64,000 nt of DNA from contig CM076265.1 of assembly GCA_038380795.1 (NCBI GenBank), forward strand, positions 2,070,001 through 2,134,000. Direction: 5' to 3'. Positions 39,201 to 52,600 of the stretch are shown in pieces. The notes under the pieces are model-generated. The model was given only the letters and a program-made list of their open reading frames with translations, ran no database searches and was not told where the DNA came from. Within the stretch, counting starts at the first letter, position 1. Each line of letters begins with the position of its first letter. Made by a program: the position numbers and the translations under genes. This DNA is from Pyrocephalus nanus (lineage: Eukaryota > Chordata > Aves > Passeriformes > Tyrannidae).

Positions 39201-42200
39201 AGAGAGTGGGAATCTCCAGCAGAAAAGAAATGGGATTGGAGTGCATTTCTTGCAGAAGAAATAGCCAAGATTCCTATGGCCCAGCCACAGGTTCTCCTAA
39301 ACTTGGAGATCTGCAAAATCATAATTGTATTTTCTTCTTGTTTATTTAAGAAATGTCTTGCATATTCTTAGTGCTATGCAAAAACTATTTATTAATCACC
39401 TGCAGTTTTTCCATTGACTGTGGAAAACTGCCATCCCATCACAACACCAAAACCTACTCCAAGTGTTTTGCAGAGTCACTTAACTGCTCAACGACACTAA
39501 AACAAATAGGAGGTTTTAAAATTCACATCCCTTCGTGCAGATAAGATTTCAAAACAAAGAGAACCCTGAAAAACTGTGGTGGATCACGGAAAACAACGTT
39601 CCAGGCAGGGTCTTTTCTCTGGATGCACCAACAGTGTTTGCACAACTGTGGGGGAGCAGTATGTTAGCACCTATAATCTGCCTCCCACCAATTGTGCAAA
39701 TCAGCATAAATCTCCCTGCAGCAGAGGAAGAGCCCTGATTTACCTCAAATACTGGACCACACTCTCTGATGTTGGACCACTCATGCACTCTCAAGATATG
39801 AACTCGGGGTGTGTATCCTACCACGTACTGGCAGCGCTTGGAACATTCCCTTCATCTTAAAAAAAGATCTTCGGCACCCACTGCTGCAATCTTTGCATTT
39901 ATAGTAACCTGCCAGTTTCTACTTGTATTTAAAGTTCTAATTGTACATGGGATTTTAGGTCTCGGTTTATATTTGTAATATGGAACAGTATTCTCCTACA
40001 GATTTTTTTTCAAGGAAAGCTGAGAAAACACTACTTTTTAAGCATACAACTGAAGAGATAGAAAATAGAATATTTTTTTTTTTTCAGTAGGAGAACAATA
40101 ATTTAAAATAGAGATGATCATGAGCAGTGCTTGAAAAGAGCCAATTCCATTCATAAACTTGCTATTGTATTTTTATCAGTCAGAATTAAAAAAATTTTCC
40201 CCATGAATTGCATAATTTAATTTTTATAATTCAATATTTTATTTTCATATAAAAGATTTCCACAAATACATAATTCCTATAGGAATATTATAGGATTATT
40301 TGCAAAAAAAATGTGGTTTTTTTCCCCTTGAATTTTCCATTCTAAGCTGGAAATGATGCTGCTAGTATTTGGATGAGTTCCAGGAAGAGGAGTAGACTAA
40401 TAGCACATGTGCTGGATGAGAAAGGATTATAGACAATGGAATAAAGTATATTGCAAAACATTTTTACTGTTGCTCCCTGCTGGCCCCTCTAATGAACAAG
40501 TTATGCTCTTCACCTTTATAGATCCTATCTTATAACATAATTGTGCAGTGAAAATGTTAATTGCAGCAACATGCCATACCAACAGAAGGATTTATCCGTT
40601 CCACTTACACTGTTTCTCGGTGATTTAGCATGACAGTGAATTTGTAGAATTAACTTACTGCAGGTTTCATTTCTTGTAAAAGAGAACATCAGATGTTTGC
40701 CTCACTCCAACAGGCTCCACTTGTCCTGCTACCTCGTGTGAGAACCTTGTAAGCAACATGAAATAAGCCAGCAGTAGTTTATGTCTATGGAGATCCCCCT
40801 CCAAAAAAATAAAAATCCAGATTGTGACATTGCTGAAATGTCCCAGTCTGGGGCACATGGTTATCTCTCCTCTTTTCCATTTCCTTCTCTTTAACAAAAA
40901 TCAATCAGTTTGCAGTGCATGGTATTTGCACTCTTCCACCTGGACATGGGGCAGGAGGGTCTGGGAACAGGAGCCCAGCTCATAGTCAGGATGTGAGGGA
41001 AAGTGGAGATGTGTTGAAATAAATAAAAGCAATTTAAAAAAAAACTCCCTTAAAATAAGCCTAGCAGCTTGGGGTGAGGGAAAGTGAGCTCCATAAGCCC
41101 TGCAAAAAGTCCCTACCCTATCCCCCAATATTCTTTACATATGTTCCATCTATTTGATTGTGATCATCTGGCCAAAAGGGTATAATCAGGACAACAGTAG
41201 AAAAACAATTGCTGTTGTTAAATTTTGAGGTTTTTGCCTCAAGAGCTGAACTGGATGGTCTACAAAATACACAAGCCAAGTAGTATATGTGCTGTATTAC
41301 ATTATGTGCCCAAGTTGCTTTGCCAGGCAACAAGCAAATAAGCACTCACATGTATTTTATGTGGCTCATACCTATATATGGGTCAAATTTTGCTGAAGAC
41401 TTTACAGCCATCAAACACCATATAGCATTTAAGAGCCTTTATACATCACACTTCCTTACTTGTCCAGCAAAATGAATATATCACATAAAATACTGCCAAG
41501 CCTTCATCCTCTTATTACTAAATAATTTTTATAGATTTAGTTGCAGCACCATTTTTTTCTCAGCCATATCACTGGAACTCACTTATAACCCCACAATGTA
41601 GTACCCAAAACTGAAGAGGCTAAATCTCAATTTAAAGAACAAAAATGACACGAAAGAAAGATTGGGTAAAGTTTAAGCCAATGAAAGTATGAGTCATTAT
41701 TATATAACAAGCAAGTTGGATATATTTTAAGCTGAAAAAAAAAGATAGGTTGAGAGGGGAAGAGAGCACAGAAGTGGGAGTCAACAGGGGAACTGAGGTA
41801 AAGTAAGTGGGTATGTAAAAGTTTATGAGCACTATTAGGAACTTGCTTGTTCTCTTAATTCTTGTTTACCTACATTTTTTTTTTTTTTTAGTCTCAGGTA
41901 GAGCTCTTAAAAGATGTTAACTGTTTTCATCCCAAGGGCTGAAGTACCCGTTCAAACCACCTCGACGTAATTAATTGCCAGTAGGTGTCTATTAGGCAAC
42001 TTCTAGGTAACTTTGACAAACTTATTCTGTTCATAGAAGACACAGCTGGGTAGAAATTAGTCTCTAAAAATACTTTCACACAACCTGCTTGTTTTCTAGT
42101 CACTGTCTTCTTATGTTATGCTCATTCCATCTGTCAATAGATATGAGTCACACATTCGACCTTTCAGTTTCACTTGCGCACATAAATTTCTTCCAATTTC

Positions 42201-43273
42201 CTGTGAAACAAACACTTTTAACTCTTCAGGGGCTGGCACCTCACACATGCAGCCTGCTGGAATGGGGAAGGTAGAAGCAAGCTTTCCTTTCCAGTCTGCA
42301 CTACCTTTCGAGAGTAGATTTTGCTGCCCACCTTTCTGCCCACCCTACCCCTAACTTGCACTGAAAAAAAGCAGCAAATATGTGGCTCTCCAGTTCAAAA
42401 ACCACAGTCTAACTATATTTTCAAAGAAAGCTGAACTCCACAGAAGCACAGATAAGTCACTCCTGACATTATTGGCCACAATCAGCAGATTCATTGAAGA
42501 AAAGTTATAATTTTACCATTTTTGAATCCGAGGCAGCCAACATTTGGTTCAAAGCTAACTTAAACATAAAGACTCATGCTACCCACTGACATAAATCACG
42601 ATGCCTCTACCAACTGATCCTGTTTTTTTGTCTCCCCAAACACTGTAAACACCTCCAGTAAGAACAAAGAAAGAACATGGCCACAAAGAACACAGAAAAA
42701 AAAAAAAAAAGTGAAACCTAGAGGATTATTCTGGTATTTGAGGGTTTATTACCTTACTCTTTCTTTCAGGCATGGTGCACAATTTAATTCAATCTTTCAG
42801 GAAGCTTTCAAGACAAAGGGGGGAAAAAACTTTAATGAGAACCACAAAGCTGGACTGCTGAAAGAGACCAAATTCTGCACAATGACCTGGTAAAGAGGGA
42901 CAGAGACCTGACAGGTACAATTTATTGGCAAGGCCCAATTTGTGAGCTGATTTAATTCTTTACTGTTGAAACAGCAGCTCAGCAGTGAGATGCTTTACCA
43001 GAACAGTGGGCCCACAGTCTGTTTCAGTTAAGCATTACAGTATCACACAAGGGTCTGAGTTCCCTTCCAAAATACTTGGAGTAACTCTAAGATTGTCCTA
43101 TCAAAGCTACTTTAGTAGTACTGAGGTTCAGTAGCAGGATCAGTCGGGTAGCTCCTCCAGGAACTTTGTGCATTGTTACTGAATTGAAGAAAAGGAAAAA
43201 AAAAAAAACAAACATGTTTCTGGAAAACACCAAAACCAGAGCCTAAAATTAGCAATAAGCAATATTAGTCACT
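36284..43273. other. AT-rich noncoding DNA, no gene seen
   Basis: Seven kilobases without a supported exon or RNA gene. Landmarks are a T26 run (38386-38411), a very AT-rich patch around 40080-40330, T runs near 40073-40084 and 41875-41890, and an A-run near 42695-42710. Frames of 90-126 aa near 38.9-39.9 kb (both strands) overlap one another and show no domains. Confidence 0.55.
38386..38411. repeat. Poly(T) tract, 26 bp
   Basis: An uninterrupted T26 run followed by CCCC. No retroposon body is recognised next to it. Confidence 0.9.
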
Positions 43274-43366
43274 TTTGATTTTTTGTTTAGTTTTGTTGAG
43301 TGAGGGTGGGGTAGAGTGTGGGGGGGTTGTTAGAGGTTTTTATTTATGGGTTTTTTTGCCTTTTTA
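43274..43366. repeat. G/T-rich block with G-rich core
   Basis: T- and G-rich with a core near 43303-43327 carrying GGG, GGGG and G7 tracts. The loop between the second and third tracts is about 8 nt, so it just misses the usual quadruplex pattern. It belongs to the same class as the other G/T blocks. Confidence 0.7.
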
Positions 43367-46300
43367 CAGTGTCAAGAATCATGTAAGCCACATTTGTATC
43401 CTGATATTTTGGTCATCATGGGCCTGTAGGCGAAATGAAAAATTATCATTCTTCAGGTTTTTTCTATTTATTAGTTCAGATGAACAGTTGCCATTGGCAC
43501 ACAGTTAGCTGACAGTAACACCTACATGGTTAAAAATAAACCAAACCTAAACCCAGGAAAATGTCTGTTCAGTCATTGCTCTGTCTTAATAGGCAGCTTT
43601 TCTGTGTCAAACTTCATCTTTCAAAAATATGTATGATACATGGTCCATTTACAGATCTACATGCAGTCTACTACTGCTTTCTTAAGGCTCCAAATCTCTC
43701 AGCAATTTTTCCTCAACTTCCTAAAACACAAATGTATATTATTGTTCAAACTTCTCACTGAAGTCAATTGAATTTACAAGATGACTGTCAGAACACGTGT
43801 GTTGACACAGCAACCTAGTCAGGCTGTTCTGAAGTCAGTGGGTATTTGTTTCTCCACAAAAACCTGATCTTATCTTTGGCAAGACCAGATTTTTATTTCT
43901 GAAGTCAGGCAAATAAAAGAACTTAAATACTAAAATTAAATACTACTAAATTCATAGTATGGATTAGCAACGAAATGTTACTATGAAGATTTCAAATACA
44001 TGTTTCACGGGAAGTCATCGCTGTCCAAATTTATTGTTAATTATGAAACTACAACCTAAGATACAGACTCTAATTTAAGGGTAATTTAAAACACAAATAA
44101 GAACTTTTTATGCTTTAACCAGACTCCAAATTAATTGAAGTCAGTGGGCTTTAGATCAAAACCAATTAAGAGTAAATATGTATTTTAATGCCTGATTTAA
44201 TAACCTTCTTTAGTTGTTAGTAAAATCTAAGGCAATCAGTACAAGTAGTATGAAGGAAAGAATCAAAGGTAGTCTACATTTTGTTTCTCTGAAAGATTTC
44301 TTCACAAAAGCCAAGCAAGTGGTCCATATATTGGTAACAGTCCCATTAAGGAAGAGAAATATGTATTTTTAGATTCTTTACCAGAATTTTTATCAGGTGA
44401 CTCATCACTTGATACAAACTTTGCAGCAAATTTGCAGTCATTTATTTCTACCAGAGAATTCCTAACTAGGGAAGGTAAAATTTAAAAGCTGTCTTTCGGG
44501 TTGAAATTCTTATGTGAGGTAATGTCAATAACACAGAGTTTAACTCTATAACTCTGAATTAGCAAATTATTTTGCTATAAAAAAGAAGCAGCATCCTACA
44601 TGATTGTCATTTTTTTTATGAAGTTTCTAAAAAGTTTAAATTTTAAAAACCGAATGAAAAAATGCAGTAGTGTATGTCTGTTCATTCTTTCCCAATAGTT
44701 ACTTAACTGATAGAATTGGTCCAGAACAGCAAATAGTTGACCACATGTTATTTTCAGCAACATTTTCCAACCACAAATACCAGGAAATTTACCTAACATG
44801 CCAGGAAGAACGTCACCAAAGTTTCTAGAGAGCAACAAATTTCACAAGCCCTTCAATTTCTGCAGGTTGATCTGGAACCTTAAGTTTAAACAAATGCTGC
44901 AGAGTGGGAATAGGTTGCTTATGATTTAGCATGCCAATATGCCCAGACTCCTTCATCTGTATGCTGCAGGGTTTTACAGCTTGAAGCTGCATTAAAATTG
45001 ATGAAAGGCAATGTAGCTTCTGTTGGATGATTCTGTGCATCTTTGAGATGACAAAACAATGCAGCATTTCCTAATTTTTGTTCACAGGAAGGCCTCCTAA
45101 ATATTTTCCTTGCTGTGTATAGTGAAATGCCTTTGCTTTAAGTGACTTGATATCCTGTTTTAATGCTGTTTCATTATTTCCACTCGTTGCATACTGCAAC
45201 CAGAGACCCAGTGATTAAGACACTGACAGCAGCAGGTTAGGGACAAAAAATTATTTGTTAATATTCAAGGACATGGGAGACACTTAAAATCCTTCAAGCT
45301 GGATCTTTGTAAAAGTCCTAAAATCAATGGCGGTTTAGAAAAATCCCAAAATAAATGACTGCATTTAGTGATTAATTATTACATGTACAAGGCAATTAAT
45401 GTTAGACTTATGTGCTTGCTAGATGTGTACAGGTGCAGTGCAGAGCAGGAGGGTAATGTGGGATAGCAAAGGGGTTCTGGTTTGGGTTTGGGGGTTCTGA
45501 CTGCTCTGGATGGCTTCATTACACAGCAAAGGCTGTTGTTCTGTTAGTGCTAATTAAACCTTGGGGAACAATTTGTCGAGGTAGCTGGCAAGAATTCGGA
45601 TGAGAGCAAGAGGAGAGATTTTAATGTTTTAAATCCCAAGCAGAAGCAGAGACTTTCAGGTTCCAGAGTCCTGGGATTCCGGGAGAGGAGATGCCTGACT
45701 GATCCTGCAGAGGGGTAGAACCTCCAGCTTTCCACTGAAGCTTACAGATGTTTGCAGCACATTGCAGGACTGAGTCCTTTTAATGCAAGCCCATTACTGC
45801 ATGAAAAGCAGCTTTTATTAACTGCATCCTCTTTAATAGCTGTGCTATCACAAAATACTCGTCAGTTTGTCAGGGTCGAATTGGGGAGTTTATGGTTGGG
45901 ATATGAAAAGTAGCCCCAGCTAGGTGGGCTTTTAATCACTGCGTGTTTTTCTGTTGCTTTTTCAAACCCTTGCTAACAAATGAAGGAACCACCACTCTCC
46001 CAGCAAAGAAGTTCCTATAACCACTGTTTGCTTTCATTAATGACAGCCCTCCCAGCAACAGCACTGAAGGCTGCACCCTCATGCTCTCGTGTGAGCTTGT
46101 ATCAAAAGATGGGCTGCTAGCACAGGTAATGACTGATCTTTCACCTAAATGTGAATTTAAGTGATGACTGTTTTTTCTCCCAGGTCATAGCTTAGAGAGC
46201 TGAGAACAGATAAAAGGCAAACAAGATAAAAGAGACTGCTTGTTTCTTTGCTGGCAGAAAAAAGTGGCAAACTAGGAAGATATCTAGGGATCAAATGAAA

Positions 46301-48418
46301 AGAAAAACAACTAGCAACAGTTCCCTGGCAAGGGAGGTGGAGGGGGGAAAAAAGGGGAAGGAGAAGGTGTTGTCTAGATTGGCTATCTGAGTTAGAGCTG
46401 AGAGAGAAACAGAGCAAACAGCTGTGAGATATAAACACTACAACTTTGTTGTGGATTATCAAGGGGTAAAAACACGGGAAAAGTATAGTGAATCATCTGA
46501 GGGCAGGCAAGAGAGATGCAAGTGTACACAGATTTGTGTATTTGGGGACAACTTCTTGCTCAGGTAATATTTTAGAACACTGAAGATAAAAGCGTTCCCC
46601 TTTTTTTTTTTTTTTTTTTTTTTAGATTTGCAAGAGCCTCAGCACTTTATAATCCTGAGAGAGACGTACTTCAGAAAAATAATAAAGTTGGATTCTTTGC
46701 TGGGAAACACCATGGAAGCAGAATAAAATCAAACAAACAAAAACTTTTCTTTTTTTTCAAACAGAAATGCCCCTCCCCGTTTTGACTTCTCAGATACTTT
46801 TAACTGCAGAAGAACAGTTTAAAACACATGTATTTTACCAAAACCCACTCTTCTGGTAAAGTATCCTCTTCCAGAGTTCCATGAATTTTATATCAGTTGT
46901 AATTTTTTTAAGCTCTACTCAAATCTCCACTTCTCTTCATTATTTTCTTTCCTCCATCCCCTATCTGCCCTGACTCCTATCCAACCAACTTCTCTGCTCC
47001 TATTTCTCTCCACAAATCTGTTGTTCCATGACCCTCTTCACGGTTACTGAAGTCACATGTGCACTTGATATTAAGAATAATCTTTTTAATAATGGGTGTT
47101 CATGTCTAAATAAAACGTACACTACGTTGTATTTGTTTTGAGGAGGGAAAAAATCCACCAAAAAGCCACACCAAAAACCCAAACACATACACAAACAGTC
47201 AAACTCAATCTTAAATAAGTGATGTTCAACACTGAAACCCTCAGGACCTCAGTGGATACTTAGTGGTTAGATTCACCACATATTTTTTTTTATGCAGAAG
47301 GAAGCCACCTAGCCCCAAAAATTTTTCCTTTAATGTATCTAAAAAGTACTCAGATACATTTGGAGACTCTGCTGTTAGCACATAGTCTAGGCACCATGAA
47401 TAACAAAACAGCACATTTTATTTCAGGGACCTAAAGAGGGCCATGCCAGGCTGATAGGTACATCCTTCTAGAGTTTTAGCAAAAACAACTGTTGTTTTTG
47501 CTGTTATGCAAAAAAATAAGCTGAATCCTTTTTGTCAAAAGAAGGGATTGGTGCACTCTTGACCAAAAAGTTGTCTTCTGAACCACCAGGATGTGAAGTG
47601 CCTTTTAAGTATCATGTTCCATAGAGACCATGCTTAGAAAACCCAAAGGCAAAATGGTAATAGAAATAAATTATCAGCTGCCTCAGAAAGCAAGGAAGAG
47701 CCAGTTTAGAACTTCAGCATTATGAGACCCATAATGTCATTGCTCTCAGCAGAAAAAAATGCAGCCAGTATGACAAAAAAGGTCTGGTTAGTCTCTTTCT
47801 TTACAAATTAATATAAAACAAAGTTAAAGTACTGCATATGACTTTTCTGACACCAAAATCTTTCCTTGAAGGTTCAAATGATCCTTGATTATTCACAGCC
47901 TTCTACATAAAGAGAAACAGTAACTCAAACACAGTCTGAGGGACAAAGTCTTTTGAACCAATGTTTAAGACCTTTACTAATACTCATGGATATCATTTAT
48001 CTCTTTTAACAGATTAGGGATAACAAAAGAATATGGAATAAATTAATAACCCAACAGATAAGAGAAAAATATCAGTAAATTTGGATAAGTTATGAAAATT
48101 TTTCTACAAAAAGAAGTTTGGCAGAAATGACTATTCTGTTCCCAGAACCAGAGTTCAATATTTCAAGCTCATTTCAAATCCAGCACTATCATGCAAGTTT
48201 CCTTTGAGTAATTAAAGAGATTAAGTAACTGAAAAAGTATGAAACATTTTGTACCTCTTGCTTTGAGTCTGTATAATTCTCTTTCATAAGACATTTTCTG
48301 CTTTAAGTACCTTTTTTGAACAATAGATAATTATTTTTTTTTTTTTTTTTAGAATTCAATGTTACATGTATGATTTGGGTTAAAGTTCAAGTATTAATGC
48401 AGAATTCTAGCATCATGT
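43367..48418. other. AT-rich noncoding DNA, no gene seen
   Basis: No supported gene. It contains a T23 run (46601-46623), an A/C-rich patch at 47150-47205 and a 12-bp-arm hairpin at 47478-47502. The stretch 45400-46110 is less AT-rich and homopolymer-poor, with ordered TTAAT/TAATTA words and some CpGs. It may be a conserved noncoding block, but this is untested. The 101-aa minus-strand frame at 46157-46462 is Ser/Leu/Pro-rich without a domain. Confidence 0.5.
47478..47502. repeat. Inverted repeat, 12-bp perfect arms
   Basis: AGCAAAAACAAC (47478-47489) is followed by one T and its exact reverse complement GTTGTTTTTGCT (47491-47502). It is low in complexity, which raises the chance of coincidence, but it is one of the longest uninterrupted arm pairs I found. 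Confidence 0.9.

Positions 48419-48447
<29 letters not shown>
48419..48447. repeat. (TA)n microsatellite, about 14.5 units
   Basis: A pure TA dinucleotide run of 29 bp, likely length-polymorphic. It sits at the left edge of the purine-biased stretch. Confidence 0.95.
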
Positions 48448-48449
<2 letters not shown>

Positions 48450-49690
48450 AAAGCACTTGACTGCTTGCTTAGAGCAACAAAGTCTGAAAGAAGAGTTGGC
48501 AAAGATGAAAGTATATCATGGTTAAGCCTGATGAAAAGTTTAGAGCCCTGGCTCACGGTTCAAGGCAGCAGAGATTCAGAGATGAACTGAAGATATACCA
48601 GGACCTAGAAAGTCTAGAGTGAGGAACAGGTGAACCAGAACACAACTGCATAAATCTGACACAGGTTAGATTTACCTTGTCACCCTCACTTTAAATTTAG
48701 AGGTCTCAGAGAGTTAAAAAGCTGGTGCCATCACAAGTTAAAGCTAGAGGTAAGAGCAAGGGTAGGATCAGGTGAAGGACTTAGCAAAGCCTTTTGAATA
48801 ATTGCAAAGGTCTACTTGCAGTAGAGCAGGAAGTTAAGACATAAAATAAAGACAGGCAAGACATATGGATAAGATTTGCTGTTCAGGAGAGCCCAGGCTG
48901 AGAGGAGAGCTGGGTTGTTTGCAGGCTCTGGGCAGCTTGGATAGATATTACAAATTTGGAGGTGTTACAACCAGACCTCGGGATCAATTAGAGTTAGAAT
49001 ATAAAGCACCTTGATCCCCAAACTGAAGCAATTACTTCATCCTACAGTGATCTTAAAGGAGAGGGAACACTAGAGCTGCTGCAGGTATTTAGGGTTAGGC
49101 TTGGAGTTTGTAAGCTCAAAAGAAACAAATATCAAAATGCATTGACAAGAGCAATGCTTTCTGCTCAATCCCACAGGATAAGTCAGGACAATAAGAATAT
49201 ACTTGGAATAAGAGTTCAGTTCAGACACAACTGCAAACAAATTCTAGAAGTGTCAAGAGATTAGGATGAAGGCTGTGAATCACTTGGGATTTGGATTATG
49301 TCCTATGTGGGCAGAAGCTCCTAAATTACTGGAGTGCACAGTTTAGGGTGGGAATAGAGATAATGTTGTGAAATTCAGTGTTGTAGACCTAGATTTATAT
49401 CACACTGCTGAAGCAGCCACAGGTCTAAGACAAGAATTTATGCTGGCAGAGGCTGGGATTAAGTTTGAGATAGGCAGAAATCCCCAAGCTTGGCTAAGAA
49501 AAAAAGTGGGAGCTTTCTTAAGAGCTTTGAGGCACATACAAGGTTGTAAACTGGTAAAATAACAGTGTAATAGAGATTTGAGAGTGTCACAAGGACCAAA
49601 TGTTTTGGTGGAAGACATAAGTGTGGTACAACTCACTAGCCAGGGAAAAAGATCAGTCAACATTCAAGTGAATTATGTGAGCACCTAAAA
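48448..49690. other. Purine-biased noncoding stretch, no gene seen
   Basis: About 1.2 kb with A+G enriched on the + strand. Four 60-base lines I counted by hand (48481, 48721, 48781, 48841) held 40, 41, 35 and 39 purines, and one further line (49441) held 37. It lacks the T runs seen everywhere else. Some phrases recur in diverged form, such as ACACAACTGCA near 48641 and 49228. It may be an old degenerate tandem array or simply biased DNA. The 64-aa and 87-aa frames here have no domains. Confidence 0.45.
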
Positions 49691-52600
49691 GAGAGGGAGT
49701 AAAAATATTCTTATTACCTCCCTTTAATAGCACTTGTTGTGCAGATGGCCAATTCCCCAAGACAACACTTTGTGAGTGGAGAATATACACAGAAGTCATA
49801 AGGAACAGCACTGTTCAAGTTATGAGCCAGAGCTCAGTGAGACTATTGTAATTAAATCCCAGGCCTTGATTTCTGCATTCTCATGGCCCAGTGAATGACT
49901 AGAAGTGCTAAGACATGTAAAGGATTCTTCTCATCTTTTCAAGAAATATTTACATTAAAATAAACATGGAAAAATAAATAACAATGTAGCTGAGAGTATT
50001 GAGACCAGATTCTCTCTCTGTCTATATTAGGGGACTGGAGATAATACAAGTAAATATGGTAAAAGGAAGCATCACAGGCAAAATTATCTGTTCATTTCAA
50101 GGTTTGTTTTGGTTTGGTTTTAACTCATAAAATTAAAAATAATATGCATCATGGAATTTTGTCTTGAAAGAACTTATGGGTTCTTCCCACTGCTTTTATG
50201 CACTTTTTTGTTATTTTGTAACTCAGTTTCATTTGAGAATAAACAAATATCTTCATATAAATTTTGTTCAAACTAAAACACAAACCTGACTTTTTTTAAC
50301 TCAACCCTAACTAAAAGGAAGCAGGGCAGAACTGATTCCCAGTTTAAAAAAAAGAAAAAAGATAATTTTATTCAAATGCCTTAAAACTCAGAAAAGATTT
50401 TATAAATGTTACAAATTTTTTTGTGTTCTCCATATAATTTAGAAATTGTTTGTTGAGGAATGTTGCTGTTTAGAACTTTTGAAAGCATAGATCTGGGTTC
50501 GACAAGATTGGGAATAAGCACCAAAGACTCACACCATCTAAGCTCAGTAACCCTGTATAATCAGCCAGATGAACTATTTTAAAGAATGGAGGCATTAAAA
50601 TAAGACAAAGTTTCCCACAACCAGGGTAGGATATTTTTTTTTTTCCATTTAAAAACCCAGTCCAAAAAGTAAAACATTTCAAATCAGTCACAGATCAGTA
50701 GTCAGGTACTAAGTGCTTTATTTCATCAGCATGATAATATAAACATCTACATGTCCTGTTTCCTCTGTGCAGGCAGCCTTGTTTGGGAACCCATTTTGTT
50801 CTCCTGTGCCACACAGGTAGCTGAAGGATGTCTCAGTCACACTGGCTGTGCACAGCAACCACACCAGGTCTCAGCACAAAGAAAGGCGGGCTGGGTTTTG
50901 ATGAAATGTTTTTGTTGGAGAAACGCACCGTCTCAGAGCTCTGTCCCCCACACCGCTCTTTCTCCACCTACATAACATTTAGTCAACTGGTGAATCACTG
51001 GATCTCGTCAGTGGGGTTGGCAGCATCTCCCAGGCACAGCTGTAAGTGGCTACTCGGGCCACACAGTGCGAGAGAGAGAGAGTTCAGACTTTCACTTCTT
51101 TCTGATGACTTTGGGCCGGATTGTGAGCCGTGGGGACCAGCACAAAAGTCATGTCTAAACTCTCCAAGTGAGTGTGAATCTATAACCACTCCAGCAGCAG
51201 CAGACACGGCATCCCAGAGAGCACTTTTAGGAAGAAAGTCAAGTGGCTTCACTTTCTTCCAGACTGCTACTTAGGAGAGTGGTGGAAAAACCAGCAGTGA
51301 TGAGGACAACAGTTCCCCTTGCACACTCCTACAGTGAAACAGGCAGCTGGGGTGGAGGGAAGAAATGAAGGGAAGGAAATGAAGGGAAAGTACCATTTTG
51401 TATATTTTATGAACTGTTTTACTATGTTCTGGAGGGGATAAATGAATAAATAAATAAATAAATAAATAAATAATAAATAAATAAATGAATTCTTCCTCTT
51501 TTTCTCGTTTCTCAGTCGACCATAGCCCTCTGCTAGTAGCAATTCAGAGGAGGGTTTTGTTATTTGAGGAGGTGAGTCTGTGGCTGTTCAATAAACAATA
51601 AACAACACACGCCCCAAGAACTTTTGAACAACCTGCTAGAAATAAACATTTGAGCGCCAGCTTTGCTGCTTCCAGCTTGGTGCACGTCTGTGGTGAAACA
51701 CTGTTACCGCTAGAGCTGATTAAAAAGAACAAACAAGGTGGAAGGGGTCAATAACTAAGCAAGGAATCCAAGACTGACTCATTTACGGAGAGGGGTTTCT
51801 TTGCTGGGCTGTAGTCAGTGCAGAAAACTGAGGAGCAGTTATGACTGTACACCACACGTGCAGCACCGTGAAAATTATTCTTACTTTGAAATTTTCTATG
51901 TTCTTTACAGATACAGCAAGTGGACAGTTTGGCTGGTGAGGGCAAGGTGTGGGTTTGTGAGAAATGGTTTAAGCTGCCTTTGACAACTGCCTGGCTTCAC
52001 AGGCAGATTTCTGTATGTCTTAATCCAAAGGTGGAAAGAGATTATGCCCTTACATTTTTCTCTTTTGACAGAGACAGATACAGCTGACATGATCCACTCC
52101 CAAACCCTGGCTCAGCAGCAAGTCCATGAACCACTTGAACTACCATGGCATAGCCCTACTTGTAAGCAGAGTGACTCGTTTCTGCACTGGACTGAATTTC
52201 ATTCCAGTTGATGGTCATAAATAAACGTGTAATACTCAACTAACATCTCAGATAAGACACTGAACACCTCCTGAGCATCCCTTTAAGTAAAAAAATTGTT
52301 TCACTGTTTATATTCCATGCTTTTGTCTTCATTTTCAAAGTGGGAGCCCCAACTTTGAAGGTGTTACAACCCAAGAGAATTCTCAGTGCCACGACTCCAA
52401 TGTTTATAACGCACCATTTTCCTCTTACCTTAAAACAACAGCTAGGTCGTGTGCTGGTGCAAAGTACCACAGAAAACACATCAAATCCGAAAAGACAACC
52501 TAAGCCATCCAACCTGTTCTTTCACAGTGCCAAAAATCTCCCTTATTTCTCTGCTTCTGAAGGAAGCGTTGCTGGAGGAGCCGCTTCACACCTGCAGAAA

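Noticed and set aside
38942..39860. 126-aa, 91-aa and 94-aa frames on both strands
   Set aside because: They overlap each other on opposite strands and show no domains or codon pattern of coding DNA.
41221..41262. Possible CR1 tail (GAACTGGATGGTCTACAAA)
   Set aside because: The match is too short and lacks the CCCTTCCAAC and terminal repeat motifs.
43303..43327. G-quadruplex candidate
   Set aside because: One loop is about 8 nt and the tracts are uneven, so it does not meet the usual four-tract pattern. Kept only as part of the G/T block.
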